Source of the DNA: Caenispirillum bisanense
GTDB lineage: Bacteria > Pseudomonadota > Alphaproteobacteria > Rhodospirillales > UBA2165
DNA: 61,004 nucleotides
NCBI GenBank assembly: GCA_945877815.1
Contig: CAMDWJ010000024.1
Coordinates: forward strand, 1 to 61,004
Reading direction: 5' to 3'
Shown: piece after piece, positions 47,168 through 56,494 of the stretch
Numbering within the stretch: position 1 is the first letter of the stretch
Layout: each line of letters begins with the position of its first letter
The notes under the pieces: generated by a model
Database searches by the model: none
Seen by the model: the letters and a program-made list of their open reading frames with translations, nothing else
What the model was told of the DNA's origin: nothing
Program-made: the position numbers and the translations under genes

Positions 47168-47848
47168 CTAGCGCTGAACGGCGACGAGCTTGACGGACTT
47201 GCGTACCCGGGGCCGCATACGATGCAGCGGCGCCATATCCTCGTTCGAGGCCTGGGCACCCGCCTGGAGAACGGCCGTCTGCGCTTGCGCCTGGACCGCC
47301 ACCGCCTCGCGCGCCAGCCGCTCCCGTTCGGCCGTAACCCGACGCTGCAAATAGGGCGAGAAATGGCCCTCATAGGCTTGCTGAAGGCGCAGGTTGCGCC
47401 AGTCCTCGCCGGTCACCTTGATCCGGCAGAGCGGACTGCCGCAGCTGCAATCGAAGCCAAGGTGAGGATTCGAATCGGCCATCGCATAGTCGTAGCAGAC
47501 CTCTTCGCCGCGCTCGATATCGCGGATGGCGACCAGGCTGATCGAGCCTTCGAGCCCCGCGTTCGGATCGCAGCTATGATTGATGAAGTCGGCGCCTGCC
47601 ACCTTGGGCTTAGGCGTGAGGAGGTACAGATCCTCCTCGACCTGAACCGCGTAGGTCTGCTCGACCTTGCGAAGACGGTTCAGTTCGACCGTCGTGATGA
47701 TCCATCCACCCCACACCGCGAGCAGCTCGCCCGCAACGAACCGGCGGGTCGCAAAAACACCGCGGCCTGCCGTAGAGTGATCCTGTATTTCCAAACCATC
47801 GGCCAGGAAATGTGGTCCCATCTCAACCCGCTTTTTGAAGGACGCCAA
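47168..47848 (-). CDS. SET-domain protein (putative lysine methyltransferase)
   Basis: The 226-residue protein has a compact SET domain: GRGVFATRRFVAGELLAVWG, then the cofactor/knot segments FINHSCDPNAGL and GEEVCYDYA, and a post-SET cysteine cluster CSCGSPLCR. SET proteins transfer methyl groups from S-adenosylmethionine to lysines; bacterial substrates are mostly unknown. After the post-SET region comes a coiled-coil-like Arg/Gln/Ala-rich tail and a basic end. It overlaps the 3' end of the upstream class I methyltransferase gene by 26 bases, so the two are co-translated. Confidence 0.85.
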   Translation of the reverse strand: MASFKKRVEMGPHFLADGLEIQDHSTAGRGVFATRRFVAGELLAVWGGWIITTVELNRLRKVEQTYAVQVEEDLYLLTPKPKVAGADFINHSCDPNAGLEGSISLVAIRDIERGEEVCYDYAMADSNPHLGFDCSCGSPLCRIKVTGEDWRNLRLQQAYEGHFSPYLQRRVTAERERLAREAVAVQAQAQTAVLQAGAQASNEDMAPLHRMRPRVRKSVKLVAVQR

Positions 47849-48608
47849 TCAGGCGCCGTGAACCCGGACTATTGTCGAACGGTTGGTCAAACCTGAAGTC
47901 ACCGTAGAAGGTCACGAAATTCAACGCTCCAGAGAGCTTTGCCAAAGCAATGTATTCCTGAGGGAGCGCGAATCTCTCGCTGGCCCGGTCGCGGAACACC
48001 TGCTCGCGTCCATTGTCGTTGACGCGCATTTCCACTTCCATATCTGTGACTTGATTGAGGATATCGACATGGGAGTGGTCAGGACGCCAGATGATTTCGA
48101 CCGAGACCCCGTTCGCTTTCCCAGTATATCGAAATTCCCCGTAGTCCCACAGAGAACAATCGCGTGGATTGGTCATCTCGAATACATAGAGCCCCTTGGG
48201 CGTCAGGTTGTTCGCGATTGCGCGGAAGTGGGCGACGATCGAATCCTGATCCAGTAGGCAATCCAGACTGTCGTAACTGGTGAGCGCCAAGTCGACCGGC
48301 TTGTCGAGCTTGAAGGTACGCATGTCCGCCGCCATCCATTCGACGTCCACGCCCTTGGCGACGGCCAACTCGCGGCCGAACTCGACCATCTCGGGGCGCA
48401 GATCCAGACCGACGGTCCGCACGCCTCGCTGCGAGAACAACAGTGCGTGGTAGCCTGGCCCGCAGGCAATATCGATCATCGAAGAGAGCGGCTTTCCGGC
48501 ATGCCGCTGGTACAATTCGCTCAGGAAATCCACTTCCCGGGTGACATCGCGCCGGAAGGCGATGTCGTAGTACTTCGCCCGGCCGTAAACCTCGTTGTAC
48601 TCTGCCAT
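47823..48608 (-). CDS. Class I SAM-dependent methyltransferase
   Basis: The 261-residue protein has the Rossmann methyltransferase fold with motif I MIDIACGPGYHALLFSQ (residues 44-60), acidic strand-2 end GLDLRPEM, and motif LALTSYDSLDCLL. The substrate is unknown; the C-terminal half (ADHSH-type beta region, DMEVEMRVNDNGREQVF) is like small-molecule methyltransferases. ATG 48608 is chosen because residues before it are low-complexity; GGGGGCGG precedes it. It forms a coupled pair with the SET-domain gene. Confidence 0.82.
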   Translation of the reverse strand: MAEYNEVYGRAKYYDIAFRRDVTREVDFLSELYQRHAGKPLSSMIDIACGPGYHALLFSQRGVRTVGLDLRPEMVEFGRELAVAKGVDVEWMAADMRTFKLDKPVDLALTSYDSLDCLLDQDSIVAHFRAIANNLTPKGLYVFEMTNPRDCSLWDYGEFRYTGKANGVSVEIIWRPDHSHVDILNQVTDMEVEMRVNDNGREQVFRDRASERFALPQEYIALAKLSGALNFVTFYGDFRFDQPFDNSPGSRRLIGVLQKAG

Positions 48609-48968
48609 ACCGCCCCCGACACCCGGACCCCCTTTTAAGGTCCGACACATTTCTTCAATAGTGTCATTGCGTTCAGCCCGCAATAGGTCAATTGAGCGGG
48701 GACGGACGGTCCCCCGCCTTCCCGGCGGCTAAATCCACCGGCGGATTTTCCCGGACGCGCGCAACCCCTTGGATTCCAATAGGCACGCGCGAGGGGGGCC
48801 AAGGCTGGGCGACAGCAAGAGAGCAAAAAAAATTGTGGAGAACTTGTCCCTGGCCGCTCCAGGCGCCTGCCGGCCGACATTTTTCCCGCCGGACATAGCC
48901 GAGCTTAGCGAATCGATTAATCTGATTCGGACGCAGCCGGGACGCGGACCGAATCCCGGTCCACCCGC
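48609..48968. other. Non-coding gap with hairpins
   Basis: No gene is supported. GACAC and GTGTC flank 12 bases around 48640-48665. A tight hairpin with GGGGAC/GTCCCC arms and a five-base loop lies at 48698-48714. The methyltransferase promoter should be on the left side. Confidence 0.45.
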
Positions 48969-49334
48969 TCAGCCGGTCGTCGAAATATAGTCCGGGTCTT
49001 CCTGGGTGCGGCGCTCGAAGGACAGGAAGTCGTAATATCCGCACCGATGCGTGCCGGGGAATTCCCGGCAAATCTTCGGCCGTCCCGCATAAATGGTGCA
49101 GCGCCGTGTTTCGGAATCGACGAACTGACAGATGGTCGTGAAATGTTCGTCCTGCTTATGGCGCAGGATGCGCTCGTTCTTCTCGTAGCCCTTCTTCGTA
49201 TAACGGGTCCGTGCCGTTTCCTCACTAACGCCATGGTACTTGGCCAGACGGCGGATGTCGCCGGGGGTCACGATGATGCGCGTATAGGAACAGCAATATG
49301 CCGGGCACTTGAGACAATTGAATTGGTTCGCCAT
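48969..49334 (-). CDS. YkgJ-family cysteine-cluster protein
   Basis: The 121-residue protein has clustered cysteines at the start (CLKCPAYCC, residues 7-15) and again in the second half (CQFVDSETRRCTIYAGRPKIC and a later HRCGYYD). This is the pattern of the YkgJ/UPF0153 family, thought to bind iron-sulphur or zinc. Function is unknown. GGAG lies before ATG 49334. It is on the same strand as the methyltransferase and SET genes but 360 bases away. Confidence 0.82.
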   Translation of the reverse strand: MANQFNCLKCPAYCCSYTRIIVTPGDIRRLAKYHGVSEETARTRYTKKGYEKNERILRHKQDEHFTTICQFVDSETRRCTIYAGRPKICREFPGTHRCGYYDFLSFERRTQEDPDYISTTG

Positions 49335-49460
49335 GAGAACTCCGGGGAAGAGTTTCTTTTTGTCATATGTTCGCGCGACGCGCCAGCGGCAAACAGGCAT
49401 GCGGCATTGCCCACGCGGGCGGCGCGCTTGGCTGCGTACCATCCCGCGCGCAAAGAATGC

Positions 49461-50543
49461 CTAGACGATGGGAACCATCTGCGCCGGGTCCAATTCGACC
49501 CAAGCCTCGGTCCCAACCTCGAAGACGGTTGCCGGCGAAGCCGCGACCTTGAGGCTCAATGAGCCGTCTCGCGTCGCGAATACATAGTCCCAAGTCTCGC
49601 CCAGAAACGCGCGTTCGGTTATGCGGCCGTCGAGCACGACGCGTCCCGTCGCGGCAGGCTTGGCGCGATGAAGCTGGATTGCCTGGGGACGGACCGAGAT
49701 GGTGATCGCACCGCCACCCGCCGCCGTCTGTTCGGCCAGCGCGGCGACGGGAACCGCGAAGCCGGAGAACGATGCCGTGTCGCCGCTGCGCGTGCCGTCC
49801 AGAAAGTTCGTCCGCCCGATGAAGCTCGCCACGAAGCGGGTTTTGGGGCGCGAATAGAGCATGTAAGGCGCATCCACCTGTTCGATGCGCCCCTTGTTCA
49901 TGACCGCGATCCGGTCGGAGGTGACCATCGCCTCGGACTGGTCATGGGTCACGTAGACCGTGGTAATGCGGAATTCGTCATGCATTCGGCGGATCTCGAA
50001 GCGCATCTCCTCGCGCAGATTGGCATCCAAATTCGACAACGGCTCATCGAGCAGCAGCACGGCCGGTTTGATGACGATAGCGCGGGCCAGCGCCACACGC
50101 TGCTGTTGGCCGCCCGACAGTTCGGACGGATAGCGGTCGGCAAGTTCGCCCATGCGGACGACTTCGAGCATGGCCTGGACCTGGCACTTGATATCGGCGG
50201 AGGGAACCTTGCGCAGCTTGAGACCAAAAGCGACGTTTTCGAAGACCGTCATGTTCGGCCAGATGGCGTAGCTCTGGAAGATCATCGACATTCCGCGCTT
50301 TTCCGGCGGGATCGACCCGGACGGCGCAGACAGGGTCTTGCCGTCGAGATCGATGGTTCCCGCGGTCGGATCGATGAAGCCCGCTATCATGCGGAGCGTC
50401 GTCGTCTTGCCGCAGCCGGACGGGCCCAACAGCGAAACGAATTCACCCTGGCCAATATCGAGGTTCAAATCCTTGACCGCCTCGAACGAGCCGAACTTGC
50501 GGCCGAGGTTCTTTAAAGCCAATCCTGCTATCTGCCCTGCCAT
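49461..50543 (-). CDS. Iron/thiamine/polyamine-type ABC transporter ATP-binding protein
   Basis: The 360-residue ATPase has Walker A GPSGCGKTT, the signature LSGGQQQRVALARAI, Walker B VLLLDEPLSNLD and a C-terminal TOBE-like regulatory domain (about 250-360). It belongs to the FbpC/PotA group. Its ATG shares a base with the TAA of the permease gene (TAATG), showing tight coupling. Together with the next two genes it forms a complete importer. Confidence 0.9.
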   Translation of the reverse strand: MAGQIAGLALKNLGRKFGSFEAVKDLNLDIGQGEFVSLLGPSGCGKTTTLRMIAGFIDPTAGTIDLDGKTLSAPSGSIPPEKRGMSMIFQSYAIWPNMTVFENVAFGLKLRKVPSADIKCQVQAMLEVVRMGELADRYPSELSGGQQQRVALARAIVIKPAVLLLDEPLSNLDANLREEMRFEIRRMHDEFRITTVYVTHDQSEAMVTSDRIAVMNKGRIEQVDAPYMLYSRPKTRFVASFIGRTNFLDGTRSGDTASFSGFAVPVAALAEQTAAGGGAITISVRPQAIQLHRAKPAATGRVVLDGRITERAFLGETWDYVFATRDGSLSLKVAASPATVFEVGTEAWVELDPAQMVPIV

Positions 50544-52294
50544 TACGCAGCATCCCTTTTCAACATGAAATCGCGCCCGGCGATCTTGAACCCGGCCCAA
50601 ACGACGAGCGACAAAATGACGAGCAATATGCAGCCGAGCGCGGCCAGATGTTCGTAGCGGCCTTCTTCGCTCATATCGAGCACGAGGACTGAGACCAGAC
50701 GCGTCTTCGGCCCGACCAGGAAGATTGCGGTCGATAGTTCTTGCGCGGCGGGAATGAAGATCAGCAGCCAGCCGCCGAATAAGGTTCGTTTCAAAAGCGG
50801 CCCGACGACATAGCGAATTGCCGTCAAACGCCCACCGCCAAGACTGCGTACCGCTTCTTCCATTTCCGGATGGATCGCCTTAATGCCTGCGGCACTCGCC
50901 GTATAGGCGACCGGCAGGAACCGCGTGATGAAGGCCAGGATCAGGATCGTAAAGCCGCCGTACAGGGCAAGCGGCGGCGGCGCATAGGCGGCGAAGAAGC
51001 CGATCGCCAGTACGATGCCCGGCACCACAAAGGGCGCCATGCAGAGAAAAGCGAGCGCGCCGCCGAACGGCAGGACCCGGCGCTGGACGATATAGGCGAT
51101 GCCAAGCGCCAGCACGATCGCCACGCTGGCCGCGGCAGCGCCGACCCCAAGGCTGGTGGTGATCGCCTTCTGTGCGGTCGAGTGCTCGAAAATGATGTGA
51201 TAAAAATTGCCGAAGGTGAAGTTCGCCCAGGTCAGGCCGCTGGTCCAAATCTTGGAGAAGGCGGCGGCGAACAGAACGACCATCGGCATGACCAGGGTAA
51301 TTGCCGCCACGATCATTGCGTAGGCAAAGACCACCCAGCGCCAGGCGCCTAACTTCACGATCCGGCGTTCCGCCCCCTTGCCGGTGACCGAGGTATAGCC
51401 GCGGCGCGCGAGCACAAGACGCTGCAGCCCGAGCAACGCCGCCGTGATCAGCAGCAGCGGAATGGAATAGGCGGCGGCGACCTCAAGCTGGATCGGCGTA
51501 TTGCCGAAAAATTCGGACAGTTGGATGACGATCACCGGGTAGCGCGCGGGAATCGAGATCAGTGCCGGCACACCATAGAGTGCGATCGAAATCAGGAAGG
51601 TGATGATGGCGCTGCCGAGAATGGACGGCATGATCAGGGGAAAGGTCACTCGCATCGCGGTGCGCATCGGTCCGGCGCCCAGGATGTTCGCCGAATCCTC
51701 CATCTCGGAGTTCACCATTTCGAACGCCGAATAGGTGAAAATATAAATCAGGAAGAACACATTCGAGGCCATGACGAAAACCAAGCCTTCGAAGGTGAAA
51801 ACATTGACGATGCGTGTCGGATCGCCGGACAGCCACGTCCAGGCCTTGTTGATCCAGCCGGCATTCGGGCCCGCGAGAAGTATCCAGCCGATGGCACTCA
51901 GATAGGGCGGGGAAATAAACGAGCCGAGCAGAGCCAGACGCACAAGCCCGCGTCCCGGCATATCGGTCCGCGCGCACGCCCAGGCGAGCGGGACCGCGAA
52001 AACGAGCGCCAGCGCCACGACGGCCGCCCCCATCTTCAAGGTATTCCAAAGAGCCTGAACGTAGCGCGGCTTGCTATAGGCGGTCGCGTAATTGTCCAGC
52101 GTGAAGGCGCCGGTGCCTTCCTGTTCGAAGCTTGAGACCACAAGCTCTTCCATCGGCGCAACGATAAGGAAAACCAAAATCGCCGCCAGCACCAGCCAGA
52201 CCAGCATCACCGGCTGGAACATGGCAAGACGCGAAACGCGGCCGCTACCTGCGGTCGCGTTTCCAGTTCCGACGACGTCCGCCGCAGCGGTCAT
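50543..52294 (-). CDS. ABC transporter permease, duplicated (FbpB/ThiP type)
   Basis: The 583-residue inner-membrane protein has two copies of the binding-protein-dependent permease domain, about twelve spans in total. The EAA loops are EMEDSANILGAGPMRTAMRV in the first half and EEAVRSLGGGRLTAI in the second. Fused permeases of this size are typical of ferric-iron and thiamine importers. It lies 17 bases after the binding-protein gene. Confidence 0.9.
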   Translation of the reverse strand: MTAAADVVGTGNATAGSGRVSRLAMFQPVMLVWLVLAAILVFLIVAPMEELVVSSFEQEGTGAFTLDNYATAYSKPRYVQALWNTLKMGAAVVALALVFAVPLAWACARTDMPGRGLVRLALLGSFISPPYLSAIGWILLAGPNAGWINKAWTWLSGDPTRIVNVFTFEGLVFVMASNVFFLIYIFTYSAFEMVNSEMEDSANILGAGPMRTAMRVTFPLIMPSILGSAIITFLISIALYGVPALISIPARYPVIVIQLSEFFGNTPIQLEVAAAYSIPLLLITAALLGLQRLVLARRGYTSVTGKGAERRIVKLGAWRWVVFAYAMIVAAITLVMPMVVLFAAAFSKIWTSGLTWANFTFGNFYHIIFEHSTAQKAITTSLGVGAAAASVAIVLALGIAYIVQRRVLPFGGALAFLCMAPFVVPGIVLAIGFFAAYAPPPLALYGGFTILILAFITRFLPVAYTASAAGIKAIHPEMEEAVRSLGGGRLTAIRYVVGPLLKRTLFGGWLLIFIPAAQELSTAIFLVGPKTRLVSVLVLDMSEEGRYEHLAALGCILLVILSLVVWAGFKIAGRDFMLKRDAA

Positions 52295-52311
52295 TGTACG
52301 AGCACCTTAGC

Positions 52312-53361
52312 TCAGATGCCGAAGGTATCGCGGAATTTTTCCTTGATGCGATTCACGTTCGCCAACGCGTGCTCGGTCGGCAGGACAAAATTCTTGTAGG
52401 CACTGAGCGGCAGACCCAACGACGGCTTCGGGGCATCCGCGCGCAACGGAATGCGGCCCTGCGCCGCCGTGAAGATCGAATGTTCCTTGCTCAACAGATA
52501 TTCCATAAATAGCCTGGCCGCGTTCGGATGCGGCGCCTTGGCCGGGATCAGGGTCGAACCACCCAGCACCAACGTGCCGTCCGTCGGATAGATCACCTTC
52601 ACCGGCGAGCCCTTGGCTTCGTGTTCGAGAATCGTCGCGATCGGCACCATGGCGATCTTGCGTTCGCCTGACATGATCAGATTGACCGAGTCGATGATGG
52701 AACGGCCGATCTGCGGATCATTCTTGGCCAATTTCTCGAAATAAGACCAGCCGTACATCTTCTCCAGCGCCATGACCCAGACGCCGGCGCTGCCCGAGAA
52801 GCCGGGATGACCGATGGCCACCTGTCCCTTCCATTTCGGATCGAATAGATCGTTCCAGTTCTTGGGCTCCTGATCCGGCTTCACGAGATTGGTGTTAATG
52901 CCGATGGCAATGGGCGAGACGGCGGTCGGATACCAGTATCCCTCTTCGGCGATTTCCTTGAGCGTGTCCGAAAGTCCAGCCGCGTACTCCGGCTTGAAGG
53001 ACAGAATATGATTGTCCTTCTTGAGCGCCACGAGATGCGTTTCCTCGTAGGTCGAATAGACGTCCGAGGACACCGTGTTGCTTTTGATCTCCTGGCTCAG
53101 GCGCTGATACTGCACTTGGCCGGTGGTGCGCACCATGTTCACCGTGATGCCCGGGTACAGCTTCGAGAAATCCTTGGCGACGTCCTCAGCATATTCTGCG
53201 TTGGACTGCGATGTCGACCAGGTGATTTCACCTTCCTTTTTCGCCGCGTCGTAGAGCTTCTTGATACCGTCGCTCATCTGGACTTGTGCCGAAGCAACGC
53301 TCGACCAGCCGATTGCGAGGATGGATGCGGCCATAACAGCCGTAAGACCGCAGACTCTCAT
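52312..53361 (-). CDS. ABC transporter substrate-binding protein (iron-type, family 1)
   Basis: The 349-residue periplasmic protein has a signal peptide ending GWSSVASAQ and a family 1 binding fold, recognisable from EGEITWSTSQSNAEYAEDV and FSKLYPGITVNMVRTTG. Relatives bind ferric iron, thiamine, phosphonates such as 2-aminoethylphosphonate, or small organic acids. The adjacent acyl-CoA ligase gene (36 bases upstream) makes an organic acid more attractive than iron, but this is inference. Confidence 0.86.
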   Translation of the reverse strand: MRVCGLTAVMAASILAIGWSSVASAQVQMSDGIKKLYDAAKKEGEITWSTSQSNAEYAEDVAKDFSKLYPGITVNMVRTTGQVQYQRLSQEIKSNTVSSDVYSTYEETHLVALKKDNHILSFKPEYAAGLSDTLKEIAEEGYWYPTAVSPIAIGINTNLVKPDQEPKNWNDLFDPKWKGQVAIGHPGFSGSAGVWVMALEKMYGWSYFEKLAKNDPQIGRSIIDSVNLIMSGERKIAMVPIATILEHEAKGSPVKVIYPTDGTLVLGGSTLIPAKAPHPNAARLFMEYLLSKEHSIFTAAQGRIPLRADAPKPSLGLPLSAYKNFVLPTEHALANVNRIKEKFRDTFGI

Positions 53362-53397
53362 TGACGTGCTCCCTGTTCATTATCGTTGGCAACAAGT

Positions 53398-54933
53398 CTA
53401 GCCCTGGTCGCGCAATCCCTTCAAGGCGAGCTTGTCAATCTTGCCGACGCCGCTGCGCGGCAGGCCGGAAACAAACGCGACGATTTTCGGAATTTTGTAT
53501 TTCACAAGATTTTCACGGCAATAAGACAGAAGATCCTCTTCGCCAAGCATGGCGCCGGGTTTAAGGACGACGAAGACCTTAACGGCCTCACCGCTGAAGG
53601 AATCGGGCACGCCGATCGTCGCGGCCTCGAGAATAGCCGGATGCGCGAACAAAAGCTCATCGATCTCGCGCGGATAGACGTTGTAGCCACCGACGATGAT
53701 CAATTCCTTCTTGCGATCGACGACGAATAGATAACCATCTTCGTCGAAGATGCCGATATCGCCGGTATAGAGCCAACCGTCGCGAATTGCGGCCTTGGTC
53801 TCCTCGGGACGGTTACGATAGCGTTTGGCAAACTGGGGTCCGCGCACGCGGATCTCGCCGCGCTCGCCGGGCGGCATGACCCGCGTGCCGGTTTCCAGAT
53901 CCACCGTCTGCACCTCGGTCCCCGCCGGCACGAGGCCGACCGAACCCGGCTTGCGCAGTCCGTCGAGCGGATTGTTGGCGATGGGCGCACCTTCCGACAT
54001 ACCGAGCCCCTCGATTATCGGACTGCCGGTGGCTTCCTCCCAGAAGCGCGTTAGTTCGGCCGGGCATGGCGCGCCACCGGACAGGCAATAATGCAGGCTG
54101 GAGAAATCCGTCTTGGCGAAATTCTCGTTAGCGCGCAGACCCATATAGAGCGCCGCCGGGCCGCCAGCGAAAATCGTGATTTTGCGCTTCTGGAATTCGT
54201 CGAGCACCTGCGCCGGATGATAGGCCCGCATCAGGTCCATGAAGGCCCGGATATAGATCGGAAAGACGAAGGTGAAACAAAAGCCCCAGACATGGAACAG
54301 AGGTGCCACGTTCAGGATTCGGTGATGATCGAGCTTGAGCGGCCACGAGGTTGCTACCCCCTTGCAGAAGGCCATGAGGTTCGAATGTTCGTGTTCGGCC
54401 CCCTTGGGCACGCCGGTGGTCCCGCCGGTGAAGAACATCGTGGCGCCTTGGTCGGGTCGCGGCAGCGGCATCGGATATGCCGGTTCGACCAAAAGGTCGT
54501 CGAGAGTGACGCCGCCCAGACCGACCTGGACGAGGTTGGGGATTTTCAGCGCACCCGCGAAGGTGCCTGCCTTTTCGGCCGAGCCCGTGTCGCAAACCAG
54601 AATCGTCGCGTCGATGTCGGCCAGGATCGGCCCCAATTCGCGCTCGGTGAAATTGGGATTCACCGGACAGGCGCGCGCTCCTGCGGCCATGGCACCCAGC
54701 AGGGCCACCACACCTTCGATACTGTTGGTGAGCATGACGGCGACACGCCGATCCTCGACGCCCAGCCCCTGGAACCGTCTCGCCATCGCGGCCACCGCGC
54801 GCGCATATTGCCCGTAGGTCAGATCGCGCGCCCCGCAGGCGATACCGGGCCGCTCGGGCCCCAATTCGGCCGCCTTGGCCAAGGCATGGATGATCGTCGG
54901 ATAGTCCGGATAGGCTGATGCAGTGCCTGGCAT
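53398..54933 (-). CDS. AMP-binding acyl-CoA ligase
   Basis: The 511-residue adenylate-forming enzyme has the ATP motif FFTGGTTGVPKGAEHEHSN, the A5 region EGLGMSEGAP, YTGDIGIFDEDGYLFVVDRK and the C-terminal lysine motif GLPRSGVGKIDK. It activates a carboxylic acid to the CoA thioester. GGGGGAGACG precedes ATG 54933; the frame is open further upstream but runs through the divergent gene. It heads the operon with the iron-type ABC importer, suggesting import and activation of the same acid. Confidence 0.88.
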   Translation of the reverse strand: MPGTASAYPDYPTIIHALAKAAELGPERPGIACGARDLTYGQYARAVAAMARRFQGLGVEDRRVAVMLTNSIEGVVALLGAMAAGARACPVNPNFTERELGPILADIDATILVCDTGSAEKAGTFAGALKIPNLVQVGLGGVTLDDLLVEPAYPMPLPRPDQGATMFFTGGTTGVPKGAEHEHSNLMAFCKGVATSWPLKLDHHRILNVAPLFHVWGFCFTFVFPIYIRAFMDLMRAYHPAQVLDEFQKRKITIFAGGPAALYMGLRANENFAKTDFSSLHYCLSGGAPCPAELTRFWEEATGSPIIEGLGMSEGAPIANNPLDGLRKPGSVGLVPAGTEVQTVDLETGTRVMPPGERGEIRVRGPQFAKRYRNRPEETKAAIRDGWLYTGDIGIFDEDGYLFVVDRKKELIIVGGYNVYPREIDELLFAHPAILEAATIGVPDSFSGEAVKVFVVLKPGAMLGEEDLLSYCRENLVKYKIPKIVAFVSGLPRSGVGKIDKLALKGLRDQG

Positions 54934-55023
54934 CGTCTCCCCCTCGAAGAACAGGCGGCGGGGAAGTCGTGCGATCTCTCCCGGCGGTGGACTGTGCGGT
55001 CCGCTCCGGCTAAAAGCAAGATT

Positions 55024-55704
55024 ATGGTGAACAAGGAAATAGCGTCTCTCGACGAGGCGGTGGCGGACATTCCGAATGGCGCCACCATCCATGTCGGCGG
55101 GTTCGGCGGCGTCGGCATTCCGATCGATCTTTGCGAGGCACTCTATCGCCAGGGTGCGACGAACCTGACGCTCGTCAACAACGGCGTGGCCAGCGGAAAA
55201 ATCGGGCTGGCGGCCTTGATAGGGGCCGGACGCGTGCGCAAGATCATCTGTTCCTTTCCGCGCACGCCCGATCCCGAAGTTTTCGAGAAAAAATATCGCG
55301 CAGGCGAGATAGAGCTTGAACTGGTACCCCAAGGAACCTTGGCCGAACGTATCCGCGCTGCAGGCGCCGGCGTTGGTGCCTTTTACACACCGACTTCGGT
55401 CGGAACGCCTTTGTCCGAGGGCAAGGAGATCCGGATATTGGGCGGCCGCGAAATGGTCCTCGAACATCCGCTGCACGCCGATTTCGCGCTCGTGAAAGCC
55501 GATCGCGCCGATCGCTGGGGCAATCTCACCTACCGCAAATCGGCGCGCAATTTCGGCCCAATCATGTGCATGGCGGCCAAGACCACGATCGTCCAGGTGC
55601 GCGAGGTCGTAGCACTCGGCGCGCTCGATCCCGAAGCCATCATCACCCCCAGCATTTTCGTTGATCGCGTCGTGCACGTCGCCAATCCGATGCGCGAAGT
55701 CTGA
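55024..55704 (+). CDS. 3-oxoacid CoA-transferase subunit A (PcaI/ScoA-like)
   Basis: The 226-residue protein has the alpha-subunit CoA motif GGFGGVGIPIDLCEAL and the later FYTPTSVGTPLSEGKE. It corresponds to subunit A of 3-oxoadipate or acetoacetate:succinyl-CoA transferase. ATG 55024 is the usual start; an in-frame upstream codon at 54994 would add ten residues. The gene is divergent from the acyl-CoA ligase gene, with 90 bases between starts. Subunit B follows after 16 bases. Confidence 0.88.
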   Translation: MVNKEIASLDEAVADIPNGATIHVGGFGGVGIPIDLCEALYRQGATNLTLVNNGVASGKIGLAALIGAGRVRKIICSFPRTPDPEVFEKKYRAGEIELELVPQGTLAERIRAAGAGVGAFYTPTSVGTPLSEGKEIRILGGREMVLEHPLHADFALVKADRADRWGNLTYRKSARNFGPIMCMAAKTTIVQVREVVALGALDPEAIITPSIFVDRVVHVANPMREV

Positions 55705-55720
55705 GAGCGGAGAGACGCAT

Positions 55721-56398
55721 ATGCCCGAGAAACTGACCCGCCGACAGATCGCCTGGCGCATCGTTCAGGACATCGAGGAAGGCAATTACGTCAATCTCGG
55801 CATCGGCCAGCCCGAACTTGTGGCCGATCTCATGCCGGCGAACCGCGAAGTGATCATCCACAGCGAGAACGGCATCCTGGGCCTGGGGCCGAAACCCACG
55901 CCCGAAGAAGCCGACGAAGACCTGATCAATGCCGGCAAGAAAATGGCGACGCTCGTTCCTGGCGGCGCGTTTTTCCATCACGCAGATTCCTTCGCCATGA
56001 TCCGCGGGGGTCATATCGACGTTGCCGTTCTCGGCGCCTTCCAGGTCGCCGAAAACGGCGATCTCGCGAACTGGACTACCGGGGGGGGCGATTTGTTGCC
56101 AGCCGTGGGCGGGGCGATGGACCTAGCTGCTGGCGCAAAGAAGGTCTTCGCGATGATGGACCACAATGCCAAGGATGGCGCCCCCAAGATCGTGAAGCGT
56201 TGCAGCTATCCCTTAACGGGGCAGCGATGCGTGACCACCGTCTATACCGAAATCGCGGTCATCGACATCCGGCCGGAAGGCTGCATCGTGCGGGAAAAAT
56301 TCGCCGACATGCCGCTGGAAGCCTTGCAGGCCCGTACTGGCGCGCAATTGACGTTGGCCAACGATTGGCGGCCGCTTGCGATTCCCGATGTCGGATAG
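55721..56398 (+). CDS. 3-oxoacid CoA-transferase subunit B (PcaJ/ScoB-like)
   Basis: The 225-residue protein has the glutamate active-site motif IIHSENGILGLGP (Glu49) that forms the covalent CoA intermediate, plus GGAFFHHADSFAMIRGGHID and LPAVGGAMDL. With subunit A it moves CoA from succinyl-CoA to a 3-oxoacid. Acetoacetate from BdhA and 3-oxoadipate from aromatic degradation are both possible. GCGGAGAGAC precedes ATG 55721. Confidence 0.9.
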   Translation: MPEKLTRRQIAWRIVQDIEEGNYVNLGIGQPELVADLMPANREVIIHSENGILGLGPKPTPEEADEDLINAGKKMATLVPGGAFFHHADSFAMIRGGHIDVAVLGAFQVAENGDLANWTTGGGDLLPAVGGAMDLAAGAKKVFAMMDHNAKDGAPKIVKRCSYPLTGQRCVTTVYTEIAVIDIRPEGCIVREKFADMPLEALQARTGAQLTLANDWRPLAIPDVG

Positions 56399-56494
56399 GC
56401 TCGACGTCGGCTGAAACGCGCCTACCGCCGCTCGGCTTTTCGCTGGGCGCGCCGACATGCTAGTCTCGCTCCACAATCGCAGGGAGAAGAACCC

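Noticed and set aside
53398-55761. A 787-codon frame for the acyl-CoA ligase starting far upstream
   Set aside because: The first 276 codons lie antisense to the CoA-transferase gene and show no family similarity; ATG 54933 has a strong ribosome binding site.
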